This document shows positions 56,489-64,000 of a stretch of 64,000 nucleotides of DNA, piece by piece. Source of the stretch: an uncultured Pelagibacteraceae bacterium (GTDB lineage Bacteria; Pseudomonadota; Alphaproteobacteria; Pelagibacterales; Pelagibacteraceae). The notes under the pieces were generated by a model. That model worked only from the letters and a program-made list of their open reading frames with translations, did no database searches and was not told the DNA's origin. Made by a program: the position numbers and the translations under genes. Numbering within the stretch: position 1 is the stretch's first letter; every line of letters starts with the position of its first letter. Location: positions 62,001 through 126,000 of the forward strand of contig CACEFF010000001.1 of NCBI GenBank assembly GCA_902558815.1, in the 5' to 3' direction.

Positions 56489-57379
56489 ATGAAAATTTAT
56501 GATTGTTTCATGTATTTTGATGAAGAGGTTCTTTTAGAACTAAGACTAAATGTTCTTGATAAATATGTTGACTATTTTGTAATTGTTGAAAGTGTTTTTA
56601 CTCATAAAGGTGATAAAAGAAAATTACACTTTAACCGTAACAAATTTGAAAAATTCAATCATAAAATCATTTATCTTACTTACGAGGAAGAACCAAAGAA
56701 TATTGAAAAAATATTTAGCAACGACACTGAGGATGAAAAATCTAGAAAGTACATTCTTAATGCAGCTTTAAGAGAAAATGGTCAAAGAAATTTTATTACA
56801 AAAGGATTAAAAGAGGCTAAAAATGATGATTTGATTCTTATTTCAGACGTCGATGAAATACCTAACTTAGAAAACTTTAAGTTTGATAAAATTAACCGAA
56901 AAATAATTTTGTTTAAACAAGAGATGTTTTATTACAAGTTTAATCTAAAACTACCTGATTATATTTGGACAGGAACAAAGGGTTGTCAAAAAAAAAATTT
57001 ATTATCTCCTCAATGGTTAAGAAATATCAAGGATAGAAAATATTCACTCTTTCGATTTGATATTATTTTTTCTAAAACAAAGTACATTGATATTAAACAA
57101 ATTAATGATGGGGGATGGCATTTTACAAATTTAAAAAGTGCTGAAGAAATAGAATATAAACTTAAATCATACCTCCATCATAGAGAATTTGATGTGAATC
57201 CGATATCTTCTGATGAAATTAAAAAAATCATTCAAAACAAAACTGCTATTTATGATTTAACTTTAGATAAAAGAACACAAAAAATTGGTAGTGGAAAGAA
57301 ATTACAAAAATACCCACTAGACAGATTGCCTAAATTTTTGCAAGATAACATAAATATTTATCAAAAATGGATAGATTAA
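56489..57379 (+). CDS. Glycosyltransferase family 17 protein
   Basis: This is a 296-residue GT17-type enzyme, the family of beta-1,4-GlcNAc transferases. MKIYDCFMYFDEEVLLELRL (about residues 1-20) and the later EIPNLENFKFDKI after LILISDVDEIP (DxD type motif at about 120-130) are typical. WHFTNLKSAEEIEYKLKSYLH is the C-terminal family block. The acceptor in a bacterium is unknown, perhaps a surface glycan. The next gene follows after 1 base. Confidence 0.87.
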   Translation: MKIYDCFMYFDEEVLLELRLNVLDKYVDYFVIVESVFTHKGDKRKLHFNRNKFEKFNHKIIYLTYEEEPKNIEKIFSNDTEDEKSRKYILNAALRENGQRNFITKGLKEAKNDDLILISDVDEIPNLENFKFDKINRKIILFKQEMFYYKFNLKLPDYIWTGTKGCQKKNLLSPQWLRNIKDRKYSLFRFDIIFSKTKYIDIKQINDGGWHFTNLKSAEEIEYKLKSYLHHREFDVNPISSDEIKKIIQNKTAIYDLTLDKRTQKIGSGKKLQKYPLDRLPKFLQDNINIYQKWID

Positions 57380-57380
57380 A

Positions 57381-57680
57381 ATGAAAAAAGGTTACTGGAT
57401 AAGCTTATATCTAAAGATAGATAATGAGGAAAACTTAAAAAAATATGCTGCAGCAGTTACACCTATCATAAAAGGATTTGGGGGGGTACCTTTGGTAAGA
57501 GGAGGTAATTATAAAAAGTTTGATGGTGACGACTTTGTTAGAACAGTAGTGTGGGAATTTCCAAGTTATGAACAAGCATTAGAGTGTCACGACTCGAAAG
57601 AGTACCAGGCTGGTTGGAGTTTAGCTAAAAACACCACAACAAGACATATGCAAGTGATTGAAGGATTTAGTACTGAATAG
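57381..57680 (+). CDS. DUF1330 family protein
   Basis: This is a 99-residue protein of the dimeric alpha-beta barrel type. The pattern KGYWISLYLKIDNEENLKKY, then AVTPIIKGFGGVPLVRGG (about residues 26-43), VWEFPSYEQALECHDSKEYQ and GWSLAKNTT is characteristic of DUF1330. Function unknown; members are often stress- or ligand-binding proteins. The gene overlaps the convergent DNA glycosylase by 14 bases. Confidence 0.88.
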   Translation: MKKGYWISLYLKIDNEENLKKYAAAVTPIIKGFGGVPLVRGGNYKKFDGDDFVRTVVWEFPSYEQALECHDSKEYQAGWSLAKNTTTRHMQVIEGFSTE

Positions 57681-58302
57681 GTTCAGGATCTATACTTCTC
57701 CATAAATACCAGGTTGCTACTGAACAATAAGGTGAAAATCTTTTTTTCAACAAAATTACAAAATTTTCTGGTGGCAAATATTTTTTTTTATAATTCCTTG
57801 AAATGGCTCTTAAAAGGCCAATGTCTTGGATTGGCCAAATATTTGATCTATTATAAGTAAAAAGTAAGATCATTTCTGCTGACCATCTACCTATCTGCCT
57901 TAAATTTGATAAATAATTTATTGCCTCCTCATCATCCATTTTACTAATTAATTTAGGATTGAATGTTTTATCTAAAATTTGATTAGCAAGATTTTTGATA
58001 CCTAAAACCTTTTGTCTACTTAGGCCACATTTTTTAAGTTGTAGAAAAGTTAATTTTGAAACTACTTTAGGATTAATTTTATTTTTACATTTTTTTTTAA
58101 ACTTTAAAAAAACTGAATTAGCTGCAGAAACACTTATTTGTTGACCTATTATACTTTTACACAATGAAAAAAATATATCTTTTCTAGATGTCAAAACAGT
58201 TTCAGATGGACTTTGATAACTTTTTATTAACCTAGACATTGTTTTATCTTTTTTAGACAAATACTTTTTTGCTTTATTCCAATATTTTGGAATTTTAGTC
58301 AT
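57667..58302 (-). CDS. DNA-3-methyladenine glycosylase, AlkA-like HhH-GPD
   Basis: This base-excision enzyme removes alkylated purines. It has 211 residues. The motif SIIGQQISVSAANSVFLKF (about residues 51-69) is the AlkA-type first conserved block; the helix-hairpin-helix is in LRQIGRWSAEMILLFT (about residues 135-150), and the catalytic Asp in WPIQDIGLLRAI. It lacks the four C-terminal cysteines of the EndoIII iron-sulphur group. It overlaps the DMT transporter gene by 8 bases. Confidence 0.88.
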   Translation of the reverse strand: MTKIPKYWNKAKKYLSKKDKTMSRLIKSYQSPSETVLTSRKDIFFSLCKSIIGQQISVSAANSVFLKFKKKCKNKINPKVVSKLTFLQLKKCGLSRQKVLGIKNLANQILDKTFNPKLISKMDDEEAINYLSNLRQIGRWSAEMILLFTYNRSNIWPIQDIGLLRAISRNYKKKYLPPENFVILLKKRFSPYCSVATWYLWRSIDPEPIQY

Positions 58303-59179
58303 TTGTTACTTTTGAAATGATAATTTTTTTCTTATAAATTTCTCTTCTAAAGATAATTAAAGTTGAGACAATTACTAAAAAAGCTCCAATAAGAGTTTTA
58401 ATTGTTGGTATCTCATCCCAAATTAAGTATCCAAAGAAAATGGCAAAAACTAAAGCTAAGTATTTTAAAGGAGTAACTAAAGAAACTTCTGAATATTTGT
58501 AAGATTGACTAAGCCATAAGTTTGCAACTCCACCAAAAACCCCAATTAATGACAATAAAATGAAATGGTTTAAACTTGGCAGTACCCAGCCATGAGGTAT
58601 AGTTAAAAAACTTAATAAAGTTATTGATAGGGAAAAATAGAAAGAAATCAACCAAACTGGTTCAGTTGAGGATAATTGTCTTATTGTAATTGCGACATAG
58701 GATAATCCAATACAAAATATAATTGGAAAAATATAATAAATATTTAATTCATTTATTCCTGGTTGAGTAATAATTAAAATTCCAATAAAACCAATTAGAA
58801 CGGCTAGCCATCTAAAAATACCAACTTTTTCACTTAAAAAAAAAATAGAAAAAATAGTTGTAAATATTGGTGCAGCAAACGAAATACTTACAACGGTTGC
58901 TAGAGGTAATTCTCTTAAAGCAATAAATATTGCAACTAATGCAATCAGACCTGATGCGCATCTTAATAAATGTAAACCAGGTCTTTTTGTTAAATAAAAA
59001 TTATGAAGTCTTTCTCTTGGTATTATAAAGAAATAGAAGATAATCCCAAAAAAACCTCTGAAAAATAATACTTGGCCAATTGGATAGTCTATTGACCATT
59101 TTACAATAATATCCATTAAAGAAAATGCACATATAGACATAAACATGTACAAAAAGCCTAATTGATTTTTACTAAGCAT
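58295..59179 (-). CDS. DMT superfamily transporter (EamA family)
   Basis: This integral membrane protein has 294 residues and ten helices formed by two EamA repeats (about residues 8-140 and 150-285). Segments such as GQVLFFRGFFGIIFYFFIIP, LRELPLATVVSISFAAPIFT and GVFGGVANLWLSQSYKYSEV are typical of drug/metabolite exporters. The substrate is unknown. It is divergent from msrA with 35 bases between them. Confidence 0.88.
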   Translation of the reverse strand: MLSKNQLGFLYMFMSICAFSLMDIIVKWSIDYPIGQVLFFRGFFGIIFYFFIIPRERLHNFYLTKRPGLHLLRCASGLIALVAIFIALRELPLATVVSISFAAPIFTTIFSIFFLSEKVGIFRWLAVLIGFIGILIITQPGINELNIYYIFPIIFCIGLSYVAITIRQLSSTEPVWLISFYFSLSITLLSFLTIPHGWVLPSLNHFILLSLIGVFGGVANLWLSQSYKYSEVSLVTPLKYLALVFAIFFGYLIWDEIPTIKTLIGAFLVIVSTLIIFRREIYKKKIIISKVTND

Positions 59180-59214
59180 AAGAATAATTTGTAAATTAAT
59201 TTAATTTATAATCA

Positions 59215-59658
59215 ATGGAAATAGCAGTTTTAGCTCTTGGATGTTTTTGGGGACCTGAAATTAAATTTAGTAAAATTGAAGGTATTATTAAAACAGAGGT
59301 TGGATATTGTGGTGGTAATAATTCAGCTACAACCTATAAAGAAGTTTGCACTGGTAAGACAAATCATGCTGAAGTTGTGAAACTTGATTTTGATGAAAAA
59401 ATAATAACATACGAAAAAATTTTAAAAACTTTTTTTCAAATTCATGATCCAACAACTTTAAATTCTCAAGGACCAGACTTTGGGACACAATACAGAAGCG
59501 AAATATTTTACTTTAACGATAATCAAAAAGTTATAGCTGAAAAAGTATTAAAAAGTGTAAATGATCGGTTAAATGGTAAAGTAGTAACAAAAATTTCTTT
59601 GTTAAAAAATTATTGCCCAGCTGAAGAGTACCATCAAAAATACCTAGAAAAAAGATAA
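59215..59658 (+). CDS. msrA: Peptide methionine sulphoxide reductase MsrA
   Basis: This repairs oxidised methionine (S form). It has 147 residues, a short MsrA. The catalytic Cys is in LGCFWGPEIKFSKIEGI (about residues 7-23) and VGYCGGNNSATTYKEVCTGK follows; the Glu/Tyr/Asp contacts are in FQIHDPTTLNSQGPDFGTQY (about 81-100). The resolving cysteine is likely that in LLKNYCPAEEYHQKYL. It is 1 base ahead of the sulphurtransferase gene. Confidence 0.94.
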   Translation: MEIAVLALGCFWGPEIKFSKIEGIIKTEVGYCGGNNSATTYKEVCTGKTNHAEVVKLDFDEKIITYEKILKTFFQIHDPTTLNSQGPDFGTQYRSEIFYFNDNQKVIAEKVLKSVNDRLNGKVVTKISLLKNYCPAEEYHQKYLEKR

Positions 59659-59659
59659 C

Positions 59660-60475
59660 ATGTCATTAGTAGAAACTAATTGGTTAGAAAAAAATCTATG
59701 TAATGTAAAAGTAATTGATTGTTCATGGCACATGCCTCAAACTAAAAGAAATGGTTTTGAAGAATATAAAGATCAACATATTCCTCAGGCAATATTTTTT
59801 GATTTAGATAATAATTCAAAAAAAAATATTAATCTTCCTCATATGTTAGTTGATATAAACAATTGGGAAAAAATAGTATCAAAAATGGGAATAAAAAATA
59901 GTGATGAAATAGTTATTTATGATAATTCAGATGTAATTAGCTCATGCCGCTGTTGGTTTAATTTCATTTATTTTGGTCATGACCCTAAATTAATACATGT
60001 CTTAAATGGTGGTCTTCAAAAATGGATTAGAGAAAAAAAAGAAGTAACTAAAAAAATATTAGATCTAAAAATTACAAAATATAAAAGCTTGGAAAAAAAA
60101 GAATTAGTTAAAAATAAAGATTCAATAAACAAAAATATTGAAACTCAAGAATTCAAAGTAATTGATGCTAGAAGTAAGGAAAGATTTGATGGAAAAATTC
60201 AAGAACCAAGAAAAGGTTTAAGAAGTGGAAACATTAAAGATTCTTTTTGTGTACCTTTTAATGAATGTTTAAATAAAGACAAAACATTCAAAAGTAAAAA
60301 AGATCTCGAAATTATTTTTGGAACTTGTTTAAAAAATATAAAAGAAGAAAATATAGTTTTTTCTTGTGGATCAGGAGTTACCGCGTGTGTTTTGGCACTA
60401 GCTTATTCTCTAATAAATGATAAATATCACCCTTGCATTTATGATGGCTCATGGGCCGAATATGGCATGATTTAA
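59660..60475 (+). CDS. sseA: Sulphurtransferase, 3-mercaptopyruvate type
   Basis: This is a two-domain rhodanese of 271 residues that moves sulphur from mercaptopyruvate or thiosulphate to acceptors such as cyanide. The active-site loop is CGSGVTACVLALA (about residues 232-244); the CGSGVTA form favours mercaptopyruvate over thiosulphate. The first domain has the conserved VIYDNSDVISSCRCWF region and the domain link contains KVIDARSKERFDGK. It is in the same direction as msrA and the RND genes. Confidence 0.88.
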   Translation: MSLVETNWLEKNLCNVKVIDCSWHMPQTKRNGFEEYKDQHIPQAIFFDLDNNSKKNINLPHMLVDINNWEKIVSKMGIKNSDEIVIYDNSDVISSCRCWFNFIYFGHDPKLIHVLNGGLQKWIREKKEVTKKILDLKITKYKSLEKKELVKNKDSINKNIETQEFKVIDARSKERFDGKIQEPRKGLRSGNIKDSFCVPFNECLNKDKTFKSKKDLEIIFGTCLKNIKEENIVFSCGSGVTACVLALAYSLINDKYHPCIYDGSWAEYGMI

Positions 60476-60478
60476 AAT

Positions 60479-61348
60479 ATGAAAAGATCAACAAAAACTA
60501 TTTCAATAATACTTGTATTCTTTTTAATAATTACAATTGTAATTATTGGAAGAACTATGATTGGAAATCATTTTAAAAAAAAATTCAGTAAAAGACCTCC
60601 ACCAGGAATAATAGTTACTGAGGTTGTAAAGAAAGAATTTTCTGAAAAAATAGAAACTTTTGGTACTGCAATTTCAAAAAAGTCAGAAACTTTCAAAATT
60701 AAAAAAGATGATCTACTTGCTGAATTAAAATTAAAAAATTTTATTAAAAAAGGGGAAGTTTTGATAAAATTAAAAAGTGGAGATATAATAGCTCCATTCA
60801 GTGGAGTGTTAGGATATACAGGTTTAACAGAAGATATACTTGTTTCAAATAACATAGTAATTATTACTCTTGATGATAACTCGACTATATATTCTGATAT
60901 CAAAATTCCTGAAAATTATTCAGCATCTATAAAAAAAGGATTACCCATAGAGGCTAAAATAACCAGTTATAAAGATAGAATATTTGAAGGTGAAGTAGAC
61001 TTTGTTTCAAGTAGAATTAATGCTGATACTAGAAGTTTATTGTCTAGAATAAAAGTAGACAATAAAGACTTAGATTTAATTTCAGGATCATTACTAGAAG
61101 TAAGTGTAAAGTTTAACTTAAGAAATTCTTTAAGCGTTCCTGATACAAGCGTGATGATTGAGGGCGATAATGCTTATGTTTATAAGATTGATGATAAAAA
61201 TATTGCAAATAAAACTGAAGTAAAAACAGGTCTAAGAAGTGATAAAAATATAGAAATAATCTCAGGTCTAATTGAAGGAGACATTATTGTTGCTGAAGGA
61301 TTAAAAAAAGTTAGACCTCGAGGAAAAATAAAACCTATCAATAAATAA
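60479..61348 (+). CDS. RND efflux periplasmic adaptor (MFP), apparently hairpin-less
   Basis: This is the membrane-fusion protein of an RND pump. It has 289 residues, short for the family: a single N-terminal helix (about residues 8-24), a PPPGIIVTEVVKKEF start of the mature part, two lipoyl half-motifs, a beta-barrel region and a membrane-proximal domain ending SGLIEGDIIVAEGLKKVRP. In ordinary adaptors an alpha-helical hairpin of 60 or more residues separates the lipoyl halves; here KKGEVLIKLKSGDIIAPFSG joins them directly (residues about 89-108). It is followed at once by the pump gene. Confidence 0.88.
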   Translation: MKRSTKTISIILVFFLIITIVIIGRTMIGNHFKKKFSKRPPPGIIVTEVVKKEFSEKIETFGTAISKKSETFKIKKDDLLAELKLKNFIKKGEVLIKLKSGDIIAPFSGVLGYTGLTEDILVSNNIVIITLDDNSTIYSDIKIPENYSASIKKGLPIEAKITSYKDRIFEGEVDFVSSRINADTRSLLSRIKVDNKDLDLISGSLLEVSVKFNLRNSLSVPDTSVMIEGDNAYVYKIDDKNIANKTEVKTGLRSDKNIEIISGLIEGDIIVAEGLKKVRPRGKIKPINK

Positions 61349-64000
61349 ATGTTTATTACTGAATTAAGTATAAAAAGACCAACCGTATCTTGGGTGATGT
61401 CACTAATTTTAATTATTTTTGGTTTATTTGTTTTTTGGAAATTGCCAGTAAGAGAATTACCAAATGGAATACAGCCCCCTGTTGTGCAAATTCAGGTGGA
61501 TTATAAATCTGCTGCAGCTTCGATAGTAGATCAAGAAGTAACTCAAGTTGTAGAGGATGTTATTGGAGGAGCCGAGGGAATTAAAAACATTGACTCAAAA
61601 TCTCAAAATGGAAGAAGCACAATCAATGTAGAATTTGATACTAGTATAAACTTAGATAATGCTGCTAATGACATAAGAGAAAGGGTTGCTAGAATAGTTG
61701 ACAATTTACCAACTGAGTCTGATCCTCCGCAAATACTTAAAAGAGCCGCTGGGTTTACAACAACTATGTGGTTGTCTCTATCCTCATCTACTTGGAGTGA
61801 TCTTGAGTTAGGGGATTATGCTGAAAGATATTTAGTTGACCAATTTTCAAGTGTTAAAAACGTTGGAAGAATAAGAGTTGGAGGATTAAGAGAGTTGAGT
61901 ATCAGAGTTTGGATTGATCCTATTAGGCTTGCTGCTAATGATTTAACAATTCAAGAAGTTGAAATTGCTATGCGCGGAGAAAATATAAGTCTTCCAGCGG
62001 GAACACTCGAAGCAGACAATATTGATTTAACACTAAATTTAGATAAATCATACAACAACATAGATTCTATCAAACAATTGCCGATAAAAAAAACTGGTAA
62101 TAAAGTTATTTTGTTATCTGATGTTGCTAATATAGAATTTGGCCCAGTTTCAGAAAAAACTCTCTTTAAGGCTCAAACTAGAGACCAAATAAATTTAAAA
62201 ACTGTTGGAATTGGTATTTATGCAAGAAGTGGCGCATCTACAGTTGAGCTTTCAAATGATATTAAAAAAAAGATTATCCAAGTTAAAAAATCTTTACCTG
62301 AAGAATTAGATTTAAGAGTGTCTTTCAATAGAGCAAACTATGTTGAAGCTGCTATTGAAGAGGTATACAAAACCCTTTTAATAGCATTTATTTTGGTTGT
62401 CTTAATAATTTATTTATTTTTAGGAAATCTAAAGGCAGTTATTGTGCCAGCTATAGCTCTTCCAGTAAGCTTAATAGCGTCTTTTCTAGGTTTATATATA
62501 TTTGGACTATCAATAAATATTTTTGTACTTTTAAGTTTTATTTTAGCTATAGGAATAATTACAGATGACTCTGTCATAATGACAGATGCAATATACAGGA
62601 GGATAGAAAATGGTGAAACACCATTAGTTGCAGCTTATAAGGGCTCTAAACAAATTTCTTTTGCAATTATAGCTACGACATTAATTTTAGTTGCAGTTTT
62701 TCTACCATTAATTTTTGTTGATGGAATTTCTGGAACTCTATTTAGAGAAACCGCAATTGCATTATCTTTTTCAATAGTTGTGTCCTCTTTTGTAGCTTTA
62801 ACATTGTCTCCAATGCTAGCTAGTAAATTTTTATATAAAAAAGTGTCAAAAAAAGGTTTTATACAAAAGTTTGAAAAAATTTTCATGAGTTTTGCAAGTT
62901 TCTACAAAGAGACTTTGGATATCATTGTAAATAAAACTCGGGCTGTAAGTTTTTTCATAATTTTAATCGTTGTTACGTCGGTTTTGTTATTTAGTTTTTC
63001 AAAAAAAGAACTGTTGCCTATGGAAGATCGTGGGGCATATTTGATTATTGGTTCAACGGATGAAGGAAGTTCTTTCGAATATACTCAAGAGCAAGCTCAA
63101 AAAGTAGAGGCAAGATTGATTCCACTTCTGCAAACTGAGGATAGTCCTTATGCAAGATTTATAATGAGAGTACCTGGATTTGGAAATTCAGCTAATTCAT
63201 ATAATAGTTTTATAATAATTGCTTTACTAGATGACTGGAAAAATCGAAAAAAAGGACAACAAGTTATTTTAAGAGAAGCTATAGGAAAAATAGTGACTTT
63301 ACCTCAAGCATTGGCTTTCCCCATTTCTCCTCAATCGATAAGAGTATCTAATTATAATAAACCAGTACAAATGGTAATATACGGTAGTACTTATGAAGAA
63401 CTTGAAAACATTCAAAAAAAAGTAATTCAAAAATTAAGATCAAATAAAAACCTTTCAAGAATTGAATCTGATTACAATCGAAATAAACCAGAGGTGAAAT
63501 TAATAATTAATAAAAATAAAGCTAAAGACTTAGGTGTTTCAACAAAATCAATAGGTGAAACACTTGAGACTCTTTATGGAGGTAAAAAAATAACTACTTT
63601 TAATAAACTCGGTAAAGAGTATCCAATTATTGTTCAACAATATTTATCAGATCGAAGAAACAAAGAAGGTGTTTCAAAAATATTTGTTCGTTCGGAAACA
63701 AGTGGAAGGCTAATTTCTTTAGCAAATCTTGTTAGTTTTAAAGAGGAAGGTTCAGCAAAAGAGCTTGCAAGATATAATAGACAAAGAGCGGTAACAATAT
63801 CTGCAAATATTAATGAAGGTTATACCTTAACAGAAGCAATAAAATACTTTGAAGAAATTATGATTAATTTAGCTCCAGAAAATCAGATTACTTGGAAGGG
63901 AAAGTCAGAGGAAATTAAAGAGACGAGTAATGAGTTATTTGTAATTTTTGTTTTAGCTTTACTAACTGCATATTTAGTAATGGCAGCAACATTTAATTCT
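61349..64000 (+). CDS. RND efflux pump, HAE1/AcrB-type, 3'-truncated by the window
   Basis: This inner-membrane transporter starts with ATG at 61349 (MFITELSIKRPTVSWVMS) and is open to the right edge: 884 codons are visible, of about 1030 usual. The proton-relay aspartates are in AIGIITDDSVIMTDAI (about residues 404-419); the second half has the equivalent lower helix, and the visible end is the AYLVMAATFNS of the helix-bundle region. The stop is not in the window, so no outer-membrane partner can be assessed to the right. No TolC-like gene is to the left. Confidence 0.93.
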   Translation, partial: MFITELSIKRPTVSWVMSLILIIFGLFVFWKLPVRELPNGIQPPVVQIQVDYKSAAASIVDQEVTQVVEDVIGGAEGIKNIDSKSQNGRSTINVEFDTSINLDNAANDIRERVARIVDNLPTESDPPQILKRAAGFTTTMWLSLSSSTWSDLELGDYAERYLVDQFSSVKNVGRIRVGGLRELSIRVWIDPIRLAANDLTIQEVEIAMRGENISLPAGTLEADNIDLTLNLDKSYNNIDSIKQLPIKKTGNKVILLSDVANIEFGPVSEKTLFKAQTRDQINLKTVGIGIYARSGASTVELSNDIKKKIIQVKKSLPEELDLRVSFNRANYVEAAIEEVYKTLLIAFILVVLIIYLFLGNLKAVIVPAIALPVSLIASFLGLYIFGLSINIFVLLSFILAIGIITDDSVIMTDAIYRRIENGETPLVAAYKGSKQISFAIIATTLILVAVFLPLIFVDGISGTLFRETAIALSFSIVVSSFVALTLSPMLASKFLYKKVSKKGFIQKFEKIFMSFASFYKETLDIIVNKTRAVSFFIILIVVTSVLLFSFSKKELLPMEDRGAYLIIGSTDEGSSFEYTQEQAQKVEARLIPLLQTEDSPYARFIMRVPGFGNSANSYNSFIIIALLDDWKNRKKGQQVILREAIGKIVTLPQALAFPISPQSIRVSNYNKPVQMVIYGSTYEELENIQKKVIQKLRSNKNLSRIESDYNRNKPEVKLIINKNKAKDLGVSTKSIGETLETLYGGKKITTFNKLGKEYPIIVQQYLSDRRNKEGVSKIFVRSETSGRLISLANLVSFKEEGSAKELARYNRQRAVTISANINEGYTLTEAIKYFEEIMINLAPENQITWKGKSEEIKETSNELFVIFVLALLTAYLVMAATFNS

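Noticed and set aside
62635-62886. An 83-codon minus-strand ORF within the RND pump region
   Set aside because: It is antisense to the pump gene, whose frame runs open from 61349 to the window end with clear RND motifs.

Overview
The window is a densely packed, strongly AT-rich (about 30% GC by eye) piece of an alphaproteobacterial chromosome. Gene content and order point to the SAR11 clade (Candidatus Pelagibacter or a close relative). Evidence for this is the split F0 operon with paired b'/b subunits, the crtI-crtB-crtY-blh retinal cassette, the ispH-thrB-rnhA-peroxiredoxin cluster, a ctaC-ctaD-ctaB-ctaG-ctaE-surf1 operon, very short intergenic gaps, many overlapping genes and AT-driven Lys/Asn/Ile-rich proteins. 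I saw no tRNA, rRNA, CRISPR array, insertion sequence, prophage or integrase, so this looks like core genome and not an island. Both ends are cut inside genes: an SMC protein on the left and an RND pump on the right.

Layout. 1-4645: 3' part of smc, then the F0 operon (atpI, atpB, atpE, b', b). 4685-11324: retinal synthesis (crtI, crtB, crtY, blh) running directly into ispH, thrB and rnhA. 11319-19433, minus strand: peroxiredoxin, thrC, the complete aa3-type cytochrome oxidase and assembly set (surf1, ctaE, ctaG, a 41-residue CoxF-like gene, ctaB, ctaD, ctaC) and rsmE. 19451-22569: HAD dehalogenase, dual CDGSH protein, pirin, quinone oxidoreductase and a DUF2721 protein. 22621-28274: ubiA and the lipid A/Kdo cluster msbA-waaA-lpxK-lpxL. 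28276-36722: purD and rsmD, then a minus-strand run pgi, BamF-like lipoprotein, lspA, ileS, ribF and a HAD phosphatase. 36792-38884: heat-shock groESL with an RpoH-like promoter and a strong bidirectional terminator. 38905-51463: methyltransferase, typA, tldD/pmbA, a lysine-rich coiled-coil protein, cfa, a DapA-like aldolase, a heptosyltransferase-like GT9 and a membrane J-domain protein. 51480-64000: oligopeptidase B, hsp20 with a ROSE-like RNA thermometer, purine permease and phosphoribosyltransferase, GT17, DNA glycosylase, msrA, sulfurtransferase and an RND efflux pair.

How the parts fit. Three energy systems lie close together: ATP synthase F0, the retinal pathway that would arm a proteorhodopsin (the opsin itself and GGPP synthase are not in this window), and the terminal oxidase. 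ispH next to blh supplies isoprenoid precursors. The outer-membrane theme (msbA, waaA, lpxK, lpxL, GT9, lspA and a BamF-like lipoprotein) and the proteostasis theme (groESL, hsp20, J-domain protein, TldD/PmbA, oligopeptidase B) are also visible.

Most notable observations: an SMC protein that appears to have lost its hinge and part of its arms; an RND adaptor that appears to have lost its alpha-helical hairpin; a ROSE-like thermometer on hsp20; an unlisted 41-codon CoxF-like gene joined by ATGA overlaps on both sides; a 38-codon basic peptide gene upstream of typA; and systematic sharing of stop codons between convergent genes, with hairpins retained only at the few junctions that have space.
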